From the NCBI RefSeq assembly GCF_001421015.2, contig NZ_CP013023.1, positions 3,775,501 to 3,839,500 of the forward strand: DNA of 64,000 nucleotides. Direction: 5' to 3'. Origin of the DNA: Paenibacillus bovis (GTDB taxonomy: Bacteria > Bacillota > Bacilli > Paenibacillales > Paenibacillaceae). The first letter of the stretch is position 1. The number at the start of each line of letters is the position of its first letter. Positions 18,252-27,398 of the stretch are shown piece after piece. The position numbers were made by a program, and so were the translations under genes. Under the pieces are notes generated by a model. That model saw only the letters and a program-made list of their open reading frames with translations, had not been told where the DNA came from and ran no database searches.

Positions 18252-20447
18252 TTATTTGTTACTCATATCTACAAAACGTTTGAGCAGCTGACGAATATTA
18301 CGGAAAGATTGCAGTCGGTAGTTGGCGTGTGTACTACCTGCTCCCACCTTGATAGAGAATGCATCTTCCGGCAACGCATCAAACAGATCCTCATCGGTAT
18401 GGTCATCGCCTACACCGAAGATAAAGTCATAATCTTTGCCCTGCATCATCTGATGGGCGCCATGACCTTTGTTCATGCGGGTATCCTTGATCTCCAGTAC
18501 TTTGTTGCCTTCCAGAATACCAAGACTCATCGACTGTGTGATCGAGAGCAGTGCTTCACGCAATTCATTGCGTTTCAGCGCACCGATTTCCGGCTCACAC
18601 TGTCTGTAGTGCCAAGCGAGAGAGTATTCTTTTTCCTCGATCAGGGAACCTGGTGTGCGGTCAGTATACATTTCCAGTACATGACGGATCGATTCTTTCC
18701 AATCATTATCCACACTCATGGTCATTCTCCACTCGCCGCCTGGCTCACGCAGCCATAGACCATGGGAAGCAATAATATGCAGATCCAGATCGCCCAGCCA
18801 TTTCTCAATTACATCGCGGTCGCGGCCGGTAATAATAACAACAGTGTTACGCTTGTCGGCACACAGATCACTCAGGATCTGACGCAGTTCCTCGTCCGGC
18901 TTGGCCTGATCCGGTGTTGGCTTGAATCCTACCAGCGTACCATCATAGTCCAGGAACAGCACGCGTTTGTTGGAATCTACATATGCTTTTTCCACATTGG
19001 AAGGTTCGGATTTGATGTCGATTACATCCTTGGTTTCCACCTGGGAATCTGTTGTATTTTTGAGTGCTTCGAGGAACTCGTCTGCCCAGAATTTCACATT
19101 GTAACGGGAAATCCGGCGATGCAGCATTTTGTTGCGCTCGATTTTCTCATGATCCGGCATATCCAGAGCCGTTTTGATACCGGCAGCAATCGCACCGTAA
19201 TCATTGGCATTGACGATAACCGCCTCACCCAGCTCACTCGCTGCACCGGCAGTCTCACTCATCACGAGCATGCCTTTATAGTCATTGCGAGCAGCAATAT
19301 ACTCTTTGGCTACCAGGTTCATTCCATCGCGCAGCGGAGTAACCAGCAGCACATCGCTGTTACGATAGAACGCAATCAGATCGTCCTGTGTAAAAGTACG
19401 GAAGAAGAACCAGACCGGCATCCAGCTCAGTGTACCGAACTGTCCATTCACCGCGCTGACCAGCTCTTCAATCTCACGCTTGAGATTATCGTAAGCTTCC
19501 ACACCTACACGGGAAGGAGCCACGATCAGGTTTAAGCGAACCTTTTCATGATATTCCGGATATTTGATCAGGAACTGCTTGAATGCCTTAATACGCTCAG
19601 GCAGTCCTTTCGTATAATCCAGACGGTCGACCGAGATAATATTTTGTACGGATTTGGTGCTTTCGATAAATTCCAGTGCTTCATTGGACAGACCATCCTG
19701 TCCCGAAGATTTGGAGAAGTATTCATAGTCAATGCCCATCGGGAATGCTTCTACCTGCACACTGTATGTTTCATAATTCACTTTGTAGAGGTTATGTTCT
19801 TTGCCTAGCAAACGGCGTACACTGCTCAGGAAATGACGTACATAATCATAAGTATGGAATCCGATCAGATTGGCGCCCATGAGTCCTCTAAGGATCTCTT
19901 CACGCCAGATAAGTAAACGATAAATTTCGAATGAAGGAAACGGAATATGCAGGAAAAATCCGATTTTGGTATCCGGATATTTCTCACGAATCATCTGCGG
20001 CAGCAGCATCAGCTGATAATCGTGAATCCAGATCGTGTCATTGGGTTCGATCACCGGATCAATGGAGTCAAAGAATTTCTGGTTGACCTTTTTGTAAGCT
20101 TCCCACGTATCGGTATTGTACTCGGTCGCATTGGTGAAATAATGGAACAGCGGCCAGATGGTTTCATTACAGAATCCATGGTAATACTGTTCGATTTCTT
20201 CTTCGGACAGGAAGATCGGCAGGCAATTGTACTCTTCACGCAGCTCCTGATCAATCTCTTTCTCGTCCTGTTCATTCAGATCATTGCTGGAAATACCAGG
20301 CCAACCGGCCCACAGGCTATCCCCCTGCTCATGATAACTTTTTAGTCCGGTAGCCAGGCCACCGATACTTTTACTATATTGAAGATCGGACTCATTTTTT
20401 TTCACTGTTACTGGTAGACGATTGGATACGAAAATTATTTTACTCAT
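18252..20447 (-). CDS. Fused trehalose-6-phosphate synthase / trehalose-6-phosphate phosphatase
   Basis: 731 residues. Residues 1 to about 465 form a GT20 OtsA domain: IIFVSNRLPVTV, SIGGLATGL, WAGWPGI, the UDP-glucose loop HDYQLMLLP and the late RDGMNLVAKE. From about 490 an OtsB-like HAD phosphatase follows (LDYDGTLVGF, VVIITGRDRD, GVGDDHTDEDLF). One polypeptide thus makes trehalose from UDP-glucose and glucose-6-phosphate. The Ots fusion is common in eukaryotes and less so in bacteria, where separate genes are usual. The start ATG 20447 has GGAGAGGAG; the upstream frame to 20681 is untranslated. Trehalose would serve as stress protectant. Confidence 0.95.
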   Translation of the reverse strand: MSKIIFVSNRLPVTVKKNESDLQYSKSIGGLATGLKSYHEQGDSLWAGWPGISSNDLNEQDEKEIDQELREEYNCLPIFLSEEEIEQYYHGFCNETIWPLFHYFTNATEYNTDTWEAYKKVNQKFFDSIDPVIEPNDTIWIHDYQLMLLPQMIREKYPDTKIGFFLHIPFPSFEIYRLLIWREEILRGLMGANLIGFHTYDYVRHFLSSVRRLLGKEHNLYKVNYETYSVQVEAFPMGIDYEYFSKSSGQDGLSNEALEFIESTKSVQNIISVDRLDYTKGLPERIKAFKQFLIKYPEYHEKVRLNLIVAPSRVGVEAYDNLKREIEELVSAVNGQFGTLSWMPVWFFFRTFTQDDLIAFYRNSDVLLVTPLRDGMNLVAKEYIAARNDYKGMLVMSETAGAASELGEAVIVNANDYGAIAAGIKTALDMPDHEKIERNKMLHRRISRYNVKFWADEFLEALKNTTDSQVETKDVIDIKSEPSNVEKAYVDSNKRVLFLDYDGTLVGFKPTPDQAKPDEELRQILSDLCADKRNTVVIITGRDRDVIEKWLGDLDLHIIASHGLWLREPGGEWRMTMSVDNDWKESIRHVLEMYTDRTPGSLIEEKEYSLAWHYRQCEPEIGALKRNELREALLSITQSMSLGILEGNKVLEIKDTRMNKGHGAHQMMQGKDYDFIFGVGDDHTDEDLFDALPEDAFSIKVGAGSTHANYRLQSFRNIRQLLKRFVDMSNK

Positions 20448-20628
20448 TGAATCTCCTCTCCTAACCAAAGTATAATGTAGAGTTAAATGTTTGTTTTTGA
20501 ATAGATAGTGCTCGGTAAAACCGGTGCTCCTATTGGTCAATGGCAAATTACCCTTATTTGCACATTCCGACTCAGTCTTGCTAATTAAGTTGCATGATTG
20601 TTTGACAAATCTTATGTAAATACATAGC

Positions 20629-20665
20629 AAAAAGCCTATAGAACCAGTCGTTCTATAGGCTTTTT
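20629..20665 (-). terminator. Intrinsic terminator of the YceI-like gene
   Basis: AAAAAGCCTATAGAAC / GTTCTATAGGCTTTTT perfect stem, 57 bases after the stop. Confidence 0.9.
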
Positions 20666-20721
20666 GCTGTTTCTGCTGCATGTACCCTAGTTTATACTAG
20701 AGCCCTACTGTTTGATCTGGA

Positions 20722-21426
20722 TCAGCCTTTATTCAGGACCAGTTCCAGCTGTACATTGATATCATTCTCGGTACTCATAACGACCGAGTGTGGATTGCTC
20801 ATGCCAAAGTCCTGGAAAGTAACCACTGTAGTCCCGGATAACAGAATCTTGCCATCCTGATAGACTCCTTTGGCATCAAATGTTACTTCTTTTTCTACAC
20901 CTTTGACGGTAAGCGTACCTTTCATTTTGAACTCATTGGTAGCGCCTGATGCCCACTCGGCTGGCAGTCCCTCAAAAGAAGTCGCTTTGAATGTAGCATT
21001 CGGGAATTTACTTACATCAAAAAAGTCTGCTTCTTTGACATGCTCGTCACGCTGCGCGGTTCCGGAATCAATAGCACTCATATCGATTTGTCCTTCAGCC
21101 GACATCTGCGCAGGATCGTCTACGTTTACTTTCCAGTTTCCTGTTACTTTTTCATCTACAAAGTTCACTGTTTCCTGTGAAGTCGTTACGGAGAAGTATA
21201 CTTTGGAGCCAGTGCTGATCGCCCAGTCTCCATTCAGCTCTTTGCCGGTTACACTTGTTCCACTGGTAGCTGTCTGGCCTTCGGCGGCTGCAGCTTCTGT
21301 CGGGATAACCTGCTGGATTTCTACTTTGTTCCCCATATAACTCTGCATAAATGTATAACCACCAACAGCCAGCAGTACCACTACAACTGCAGAAGCAATT
21401 ATCCAGTTTCTTGTTTTTTTCGTCAT
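20722..21426 (-). CDS. YceI-family lipid-binding-like protein, membrane anchored
   Basis: 234 residues. Residues 8-28 form one membrane helix (WIIASAVVVVLLAVGG), then a short linker and a YceI beta-barrel (NGDWAISTGSKVYFSV, GQIDMSAIDSGTAQRDEHVK, FDVSKFPNATFKATS, GTLTVKGVEKEVTFDA). The family binds isoprenoid-like lipids. The uncleaved anchor should place the domain outside the membrane. ATG 21426 has AAAGGAGAG. Monocistronic; the precise role is unknown. Confidence 0.9.
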   Translation of the reverse strand: MTKKTRNWIIASAVVVVLLAVGGYTFMQSYMGNKVEIQQVIPTEAAAAEGQTATSGTSVTGKELNGDWAISTGSKVYFSVTTSQETVNFVDEKVTGNWKVNVDDPAQMSAEGQIDMSAIDSGTAQRDEHVKEADFFDVSKFPNATFKATSFEGLPAEWASGATNEFKMKGTLTVKGVEKEVTFDAKGVYQDGKILLSGTTVVTFQDFGMSNPHSVVMSTENDINVQLELVLNKG

Positions 21427-21577
21427 TATTATTCTCTCCTTTGGTTAGATCATGACGTAAGTATAGTTGGTGAATGTGTCGGGAATATGTCGGTGATTCT
21501 TTTTATTTTCGATTGCATTTGGATATGATATTTAAGATGGAGAGCATTATACAATGGTTTCCAGGTAAAAATGAAAA

Positions 21578-21612
21578 AAGCTGCAATGATAAAGCTTGCA
21601 GCTCAATTTCCT
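21578..21612 (-). terminator. Hairpin with T-run on the minus strand
   Basis: AGCTGCAA / TTGCAGCT followed by TTTTTT on the minus strand, between the divergent YceI-like gene and the response regulator. It may stop antisense reading from the regulator gene. Confidence 0.5.
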
Positions 21613-21687
21613 GCTCATATACAATAGATATAAAAAAGTAAGTATTCTGTACAGACATGATACTGCTCAACAAGGAGTTTCACCCCT

Positions 21688-22371
21688 ATGAGTCTGATTC
21701 TGATTATCGAGGACGAACCGGCGATTGCCCGTGTATTGTCCGCTTATTTAAAAAAAGCAGGCTTTGAAGTGGAACATGCCGCAGACGGTCATACGGCCAT
21801 GGAAAAATTCCAGTCCTGCTCTCCTTCTCTCGTCGTGCTTGATATTATGCTTCCGGGCATGGATGGCTGGGAGCTGCTGCAGCTTATCCGCGCGCAGGGC
21901 GCTTGTCCGGTAATTATGCTGACTGCGCGAGACCGGATGGAAGACCGGCTGAACGGACTGGACAGTGGCGCCGATGATTATATGACCAAGCCTTTTACAC
22001 CGGAAGAAGTAGTGGCACGGGTGAACGCGGTGCTGCGCCGTCGCCCTTATTTGACCGATGGTGCGAGCAAGCGTCATTTTGGCAATCTGGTGATTGATTT
22101 GGCAGCCAAGCAGGTCTATCTCAATGGTGCAGAAGTGCCGCTCAGTCCGCGCGATCTGTCGCTGCTGCTGTTCCTTTCCGAATATCCCAATCGCACCTTT
22201 ACCCGGGATCATCTAATTGAACAGGTATGGGGCATGGATTATGAAGGCAGTGACCGGGCGGTTGATCTATCGATCAAACGGCTTCGCCAATCCCTCTCCC
22301 ACTGGTCTGCAGATACCGGAGAGATCCGTACATTACGAGGAATGGGGTATCAATTTTGGGTAAACGAGTAA
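21688..22371 (+). CDS. OmpR-family response regulator
   Basis: 227 residues. The receiver domain has acidic pocket ED (IIEDEPA), phospho-acceptor in VVLDIMLPGMDG, Thr in MLTARD and Lys in YMTKPF. The C-terminal winged helix (from about 130) ends FTRDHLIEQVWG...RTLRGMGYQFW. The start has AAGGAG 9 bases upstream. It overlaps the downstream kinase gene by 16 bases. No neighbouring target gene shows what it controls. Confidence 0.94.
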   Translation: MSLILIIEDEPAIARVLSAYLKKAGFEVEHAADGHTAMEKFQSCSPSLVVLDIMLPGMDGWELLQLIRAQGACPVIMLTARDRMEDRLNGLDSGADDYMTKPFTPEEVVARVNAVLRRRPYLTDGASKRHFGNLVIDLAAKQVYLNGAEVPLSPRDLSLLLFLSEYPNRTFTRDHLIEQVWGMDYEGSDRAVDLSIKRLRQSLSHWSADTGEIRTLRGMGYQFWVNE

Positions 22372-23834
22372 AACGCACGCGTTCCACATCGCTCCTGTCT
22401 TACTGGACGATACGATACTTCATTATTCTATGTATTGGGTTCACTATTATTGCCGCAGCAGCAATCTACTGGATGCGCGATGCGACCATGGAGAGCCGGC
22501 TCCAGACAGCCGGATTGCTCGGTCAGGAAGTCGCTGATCGTGTGACGTCTCCGGAAGGTCAGCTCACGATCCCGCCCAAGCTTGATTATATTGTCAAAAA
22601 CAGGCTCTTTTTCTTCAATATCGATGAATATATCTGCCTCATGATTACCGATCAAAAAGGCGATCTGAAATTCTCTCGTCCCGCTATGACCGAGCAGCAA
22701 ATGCACGATAAACTGACCGATGATCTGAGTCAGCCCCGGGATGATCGTTATGTAGCCATTACGACGCCGATCGACAGTAACAATGAACAGCTTGGCAAAG
22801 TTATTATTTTGCAATCCAAAAGAGCACTTACGTACAGCCCCCAGGAAATGATGGTATCTATTCTGCTGCTGGCTCTTCTGATACTGTCTGGCTGGCTGAC
22901 CCTTTACCTGCTGTCTCGCAAACTGGCTCGTCCGCTCGGCAGCGTAGCCGATGCCGCGCAGCAGATCCGTCAGGGCAATTATGATGTACAGCTTAATATT
23001 CATACACCCGAAAGGGAGATTCAGCAGCTGGTTTCTTCCTTTGAAGACATGGCCAAACGACTCAAGCATCTGGAGGAGTGGCGTGCTCTCTCGCTCGCCG
23101 GTGTAACCCATGAGCTGAAGACACCGGTTACTTCGATCAAGGGACTGGTTATGGCTGTACGGGATGAAGTGGTCGTACAGGAAGAAGCCCAGGAATTTCT
23201 CGATATCGCACTCAAGGAATCCGACCGGATGGAACGTATGGTCGCCGATCTGCTGGATTATAATGCATTTGCTTCGGGCAGTGTGGAGGTTCGCCAGGAT
23301 CATATCGATCTTCCTGTGCTGATATCTGAAGTCGTCTACCAGTGGAATCTGTTGCATGATACTACTCGCGTTCATGTTACGACCGATCTGCCTGCGACTT
23401 CTCTGTATACTATAGGTGATGCACTGCGTATTCAACAGATTATGGTTAATCTGCTAAATAACAGTCTGCAGGCAGCTGCTCCAGAACAGAGGCTGGAGCT
23501 GCATATCCGGATGTATACCAAGCAGCAGCAGATCCAGATCGAAGTGACCGATAATGGAACCGGCGTTGCTCCGGAAGAACAGGATTATGTTTTCGAGCGC
23601 TTTTATCGTGGTGAACACAAAAAGCGGGCAGTCCGGGGTCTCGGTCTGGGTCTTACTTACAGTCAGCTTCTGGCACACGCCCAGCAGGGAGAGCTTCTGT
23701 TAAAGCACAGTTCTTCTGCGGGTACGACCTTTATATTACAGATGCCACTGTCCGCTGATACTCTATCTATTCAGACAGCTGCCTATACAGCCAAACCTTC
23801 TTTTACCATGGAAGCCCTGTCCAAAAAGTATTGA
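22356..23834 (+). CDS. Membrane sensor histidine kinase
   Basis: 492 residues from TTG 22356, overlapping the regulator. No ATG fits before the first helix. Two membrane helices (about 17-40 and 160-182) flank an extracellular sensor of about 120 residues. They are followed by HAMP, the HisKA box GVTHELKTPVTSIKG, the N box MVNLLNNSLQAA, DNGTGVAPEE and the GLGLGLTYS G box. It pairs with the regulator at 21688. The signal is unknown. Confidence 0.94.
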   Translation: MGKRVKRTRSTSLLSYWTIRYFIILCIGFTIIAAAAIYWMRDATMESRLQTAGLLGQEVADRVTSPEGQLTIPPKLDYIVKNRLFFFNIDEYICLMITDQKGDLKFSRPAMTEQQMHDKLTDDLSQPRDDRYVAITTPIDSNNEQLGKVIILQSKRALTYSPQEMMVSILLLALLILSGWLTLYLLSRKLARPLGSVADAAQQIRQGNYDVQLNIHTPEREIQQLVSSFEDMAKRLKHLEEWRALSLAGVTHELKTPVTSIKGLVMAVRDEVVVQEEAQEFLDIALKESDRMERMVADLLDYNAFASGSVEVRQDHIDLPVLISEVVYQWNLLHDTTRVHVTTDLPATSLYTIGDALRIQQIMVNLLNNSLQAAAPEQRLELHIRMYTKQQQIQIEVTDNGTGVAPEEQDYVFERFYRGEHKKRAVRGLGLGLTYSQLLAHAQQGELLLKHSSSAGTTFILQMPLSADTLSIQTAAYTAKPSFTMEALSKKY

Positions 23835-24001
23835 ATAGCATCGTCCTGTTCAACAGGAGATACACTGCGCAAGGACAGGTTGATAATCAGGGTATCGCAA
23901 GCTGTTGGCTCGTGTGAAGACTATCTGCATGTATCGATAAAATAATGCAAAATCTCTGAATCTCTGAATCTCCGAATCTCCGATCAATATATCCGCCCAA
24001 C

Positions 24002-24054
24002 AAATAGACCGCAAAGCCTCTATGCATATTCTGCAGCGCTTTGCGGTCTATTTA
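24002..24054 (+). terminator. Intrinsic terminator of the two-component operon
   Basis: AAATAGACCGCAAAGC / GCTTTGCGGTCTATTT perfect stem. It also faces the convergent excalibur gene. Confidence 0.88.
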
Positions 24055-24128
24055 TTATCTTATCCATCATTATGTTCTATGTTTATCTATGATTGTACTG
24101 CGAATATCTTTTGCTCGGTAATTGCATG

Positions 24129-24383
24129 CTATTCGCAGGCAATTCCGTCCTTATCACGATCCAGACGGATACGGTATCCTGGATCACCTTTGTAAAGTGG
24201 AGCTTTACCGGCTTTGCGCACGGCTGTACAGTTTTTGTAGTATACGGTTTTTCCTTTGACCGCAGTATAAGCAGATGCCTGCTGCGAAGGCTTGGCTTCT
24301 ACTGTAGTAGATACTGCAATACCTGTACCTGCGAGCAAGGCTGCAGTCAATAATCCGGTGCATACTTTGTTCATCATTTTCAT
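24129..24383 (-). CDS. Small secreted excalibur-domain protein
   Basis: 84 residues. The signal peptide ends near VEAKP (about residue 31). Residues 46-84 are an excalibur domain: YYKNCTAVRKAGKAPLYKGDPGYR and DRDKDGIACE, with the Cys pair and the DxDxDG calcium-like loop. Excalibur domains sit on extracellular or wall proteins, often nucleases or surface proteins. Here the domain stands alone. The start has AAAGGGG 9 bases upstream. Function unknown; calcium binding is known for the family. Confidence 0.9.
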   Translation of the reverse strand: MKMMNKVCTGLLTAALLAGTGIAVSTTVEAKPSQQASAYTAVKGKTVYYKNCTAVRKAGKAPLYKGDPGYRIRLDRDKDGIACE

Positions 24384-24820
24384 CGTAATATCCCCTTTGT
24401 GTTTGAATAGTCAGATCATAATTGCACAGAAAGATTACTTATTTAGTTATCTTACGAATTGTATCATATCATATATTTATGTTTTATTTTACCTTTTTTT
24501 CAAAATTAAAATTTAATAAGTACTTACTAATGAAGTGACAAATTAAAAAGTACTAAAACACTCTAAACAATCAATTCTCTATTATGAATTTTTCATGTAT
24601 TGTAATCGCATAATAAGATTACAACAAAAAGCCTCGTAGCTATAGATCCTGAATATTCAGGCTTTGTTCTACAGCTATAAGGCTTTTTAATATATTATTT
24701 TATTTATCAAAAATCATTATAGTTGCTTACCCTTTAATTGTTTTTCTACTACCTATCGCACTGCCGTTGTAGATAGTTCTGATACTTATCCAGCTTATCT
24801 TATCCTGTCATAAACCTTTT
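24384..24820. other. AT-rich intergenic region with a terminator
   Basis: No gene is supported. It holds the excalibur gene's 5' region (24384-24470), an AT-rich spacer, and a branched hairpin at 24626-24688 (AAAAAGCCT...AGGCTTTTT with an inner CTGAATATTCAG palindrome) that probably ends the ADP-ribose operon. Confidence 0.7.
24626..24688 (-). terminator. Intrinsic terminator of the NrtR-NADAR-PARG operon
   Basis: Outer AAAAAGCCT/AGGCTTTTT and inner TAGCTATAG/CTACAGCTATA pairing, 130 bases downstream of the last stop. Confidence 0.75.
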
Positions 24821-25747
24821 TTATTCAAATACAGTCTGAAAAGCAGTCATCACTCCACCTGTTTTGGATCGATCCAGGATAGCAAATACGATTTTGTAAA
24901 ATAGCAGACCATATCCTTCTTTGAACAGAATATCATGGAACCAGCGGGCGACCTCTTCTGGACGGTTACGGAATACACCGCAGCCATAGGCTCCGAGAAT
25001 CAGGTTTTCTTCTCCCTGTTCATTCGCTGTCGCCAGAATATAGCGAATACGCTGCTTCATTACCAGCTCAATCTCATGCTCCCGCTCTGGCTCACGTTCA
25101 CGTACTACACCAGCGTTCACCGCCGGGGCAGTTATCATCGATACTTGGTAAGGCTGATCACGCAGCTGTCCCTGATCTTCGCGGAATATGGTTACATCGG
25201 GCGAATAGATCATGTAATCGGAATAGAGACAGCTCTTTTCCTGACGGTTATGCTTGTACATCTCTTCCATTTGTACGATAGCCGGGTACAAGGAAGAAGA
25301 ACGTGCCAGACTCTCTTCCTGCGCCTGACTGCCTCCGAGGAATCCACCACCCGGATTGCGAGCAGAAGCAAAGTTAAGCGCCAGTACATGCTGCTTCTCT
25401 TCATTAACCGCCAGACGCTGCGCGGCTGCGAGTGTGGATTCATTCGTACATTCGATCCGGTTGCGGATCTCCTGATAAATAGCTGCTGTATCCAGTGTAT
25501 CTGCCTGTTCGCGAATACGTGCTTCGACTGCATGCTGAATATCGGGCAGCTCAGATGGACGATACAGTCGTGAATGATCGATAGTATACTTTATCTGATT
25601 ATGGATCGTTATTGTTTCTCCCATTGCATTAATATATTGCCCGTTGTCCAGAATATCCAGGGTTTCCTGCGCCCATCTGGAACGAATCTCTCTGGCTCCC
25701 TGGGTGTTTTTAACTCCCTGTGTAGCGGAATTTATATGTTTGGTCAT
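24821..25747 (-). CDS. TIGR02452-family microbial PARG-like protein (poly/mono-ADP-ribose glycohydrolase fold)
   Basis: 308 residues. The macrodomain-type catalytic loop is seen: NFASARNPGGGFLGGS followed by AQEESLAR, i.e. GGG-X6-QEE with the glutamate pair of PARG enzymes. Later SDYMIYSPDV, TAPAVNAG and ILGAYGCGVFRN form the rest of the ADP-ribose pocket. It should release ADP-ribose from a modified macromolecule. ATG 25747 has AAGGA 9 bases upstream; an ATG three codons earlier touches that site. A GTAAAA hexamer repeat precedes the site. Third gene of the operon after the NrtR-like and NADAR genes. Confidence 0.9.
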   Translation of the reverse strand: MTKHINSATQGVKNTQGAREIRSRWAQETLDILDNGQYINAMGETITIHNQIKYTIDHSRLYRPSELPDIQHAVEARIREQADTLDTAAIYQEIRNRIECTNESTLAAAQRLAVNEEKQHVLALNFASARNPGGGFLGGSQAQEESLARSSSLYPAIVQMEEMYKHNRQEKSCLYSDYMIYSPDVTIFREDQGQLRDQPYQVSMITAPAVNAGVVREREPEREHEIELVMKQRIRYILATANEQGEENLILGAYGCGVFRNRPEEVARWFHDILFKEGYGLLFYKIVFAILDRSKTGGVMTAFQTVFE

Positions 25748-25759
25748 CCTTATCATTCC

Positions 25760-25799
25760 TTACTTTTACTTTTACTTTTACTTTTACTTTTACTTTTAC
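25760..25799. repeat. Hexanucleotide tandem repeat (TTACTT)6.7 in the PARG gene's 5' region
   Basis: Six perfect units plus TTAC. In the mRNA sense it reads AAGTAA repeated and runs directly into the AAGGA binding site of the PARG-like gene. Confidence 0.95.
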
Positions 25800-25835
25800 A
25801 ACTATTATGTTAAAGCTTTGTGCCTGGAGCTATTG

Positions 25836-26333
25836 TTATTTTTGGTGATCAGACAGCAATTGTTCCCTTAGCTCGGTAAGCACTTCTCCCAGCCAGTTGG
25901 TGCCTCGCCAGGTGCTGCGATTATGGACACGGGGGTCTTCTTCAGCCAGTCCAATTCCCCAGATGCGATCGGTAGGGCTAGCTTCTACTAATGTGGTTCC
26001 CTTAGTCGCCAGTAGAGCCTCCAGCAGTTCTTTATTTTGTGTGAATTTGGCATGGTTGCCTTCGTATACGATCTGTCTGGCATGCTCATCCCATACCTTT
26101 TTATCAAAATGCTGTACCTGACGGCCCAGCTGCTTTTGCTGCCTTGGATGTTTGGCAGACCGAATTTTGTCTGCTATTTCCTTATCCCCAAACAGCATTG
26201 CTTTACCGTACATCATATACTGCTCGGCACTATCAAATGTATACTCTCCCACTACAAAAACAGCCGGATACCACTGCGAGAATGGTGACTCACTCCGGTA
26301 AAAAAACGTAAATTTCTCCTTTGGTTTGCTCAT
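25836..26333 (-). CDS. NADAR-family protein (YbiA/RibX-like N-glycosidase)
   Basis: 165 residues, the normal domain length. Signature segments are FFYRSESPFSQWYPAVF, FDSAEQYMMYGKAMLFGD, KIRSAKHPRQQKQLGR, NHAKFTQNKELLEALLAT, ASPTDRIWGIGL and TWRGTNWLGEVLTELRE. Members cleave N-glycosidic bonds of riboflavin-pathway intermediates, and some reverse ADP-ribosylation of guanine. Being next to a PARG-like gene favours ADP-ribose reversal here. Start ATG 26333 has AGAGGGA. The gaps to its operon neighbours are about 90 and 88 bases. Confidence 0.92.
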   Translation of the reverse strand: MSKPKEKFTFFYRSESPFSQWYPAVFVVGEYTFDSAEQYMMYGKAMLFGDKEIADKIRSAKHPRQQKQLGRQVQHFDKKVWDEHARQIVYEGNHAKFTQNKELLEALLATKGTTLVEASPTDRIWGIGLAEEDPRVHNRSTWRGTNWLGEVLTELREQLLSDHQK

Positions 26334-26423
26334 TCTTATCCCTCTTTCCTACATTCATCTGTCTTCTATCTTCTATATATGTTCTGTAAATATTCCTGTT
26401 CTGTCGCTCACCCTTGAACGATC

Positions 26424-27329
26424 TTATGCGTCTTCCCATTCCGGGCGGAAACGATACAGCTGGGAAGGTCGATGTCCTGCGTCACGGGTATATTCATTGG
26501 TAGCCATTACACGCGGAGCGATTTTGCGCCGGAAAGCCGGTGCCAGTAGCTCACGATCCAGAATGGTCTCGTATACCTGTTGTAATGCTGACAGGGTAAA
26601 TAGCGGCGGCATCAGATTAAATACGATATCCGTATATTCTATTTTACTGCGCAGCCGTTCTACTCCATAAGCAATCATTTTGGCATGGTCAAAACCAATC
26701 CCTTCACTTTGCAGCACTTCCCATTCCACACCGGTAATAGTGCCACAATATGTACGGGTTACCTTCACTACTCCGGACAGCTCGATATCCTGATGACGGA
26801 GATGAATATGCACTTCCTTTTCCAGACGGCAGCCATCCGGCAGATGCGTCTTGGTCTCCTGCATAATCCGATAATTCAGCTCGAACCAACGTGCATCCTG
26901 GGCATCTTCTCCAGCACGTACCTGCTGTGTCGAGGAATCGACCAATGCCATATACGAAGTGCTGATCACCCGTGTACGAGGGTCCCGTTCCACCTCTCCC
27001 CACGTATACAATTGTTCCATATAAATCTCGTTCAGCCCTGTTTCGCTTCGCAGTTCACGCGCTGCCGCCTCGTCCAGGCTCTCTTTCATGCCAACAAATC
27101 CTCCGGGTAATGCCCACTGTCCCATAAAAGGATGTTCACCGCGCTGGATAAGCAGCAGTTGAAGCGACTTATCCGGGAGCTTGCGGTAGTTATCCTGTTC
27201 CTGATCTGTAATCGTAAAAATCAGCATATCCGCAGTAACCGAAGGGCGTTCATATATACCTGCATCGTATTGGTCGAGAAACTGCTGTTCGGTAAGCCCC
27301 TGATGATCCAGTGAATAACGATCACTCAT
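26424..27329 (-). CDS. NrtR-like Nudix/winged-helix transcriptional regulator
   Basis: 301 residues. The Nudix domain spans about 30-170 (LLLIQRGEHPFMGQWALPGGF). The Nudix box keeps GFVGMKE and ARELRSETGL, but the consensus REUxEE reads RELRSE, so one catalytic Glu is Ser. That fits NrtR regulators that sense ADP-ribose without cleaving it. The C-terminal part (LPPLF-like MPPLFTLSALQQVYE, AFRRKIAP) is the NrtR winged helix. ATG 27329 has GGAGG. NrtR controls NAD synthesis genes in many bacteria. Here it leads a NADAR-PARG operon, so ADP-ribose may be the inducer. Confidence 0.88.
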   Translation of the reverse strand: MSDRYSLDHQGLTEQQFLDQYDAGIYERPSVTADMLIFTITDQEQDNYRKLPDKSLQLLLIQRGEHPFMGQWALPGGFVGMKESLDEAAARELRSETGLNEIYMEQLYTWGEVERDPRTRVISTSYMALVDSSTQQVRAGEDAQDARWFELNYRIMQETKTHLPDGCRLEKEVHIHLRHQDIELSGVVKVTRTYCGTITGVEWEVLQSEGIGFDHAKMIAYGVERLRSKIEYTDIVFNLMPPLFTLSALQQVYETILDRELLAPAFRRKIAPRVMATNEYTRDAGHRPSQLYRFRPEWEDA

Positions 27330-27398
27330 CCGTATACCTCCATTTATATTAAAAATAATCACACATTCAGAATTAACTTTCTTATCTATATAACTATT

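Noticed and set aside
20448..20681. N-terminal extension of the trehalose synthase
   Set aside because: It crosses a terminator hairpin and the strong binding site belongs to ATG 20447.
22428..23435. 335-codon minus-strand frame opposite the histidine kinase
   Set aside because: Same reasoning; the kinase motifs are on the plus strand and the product is low in sense.
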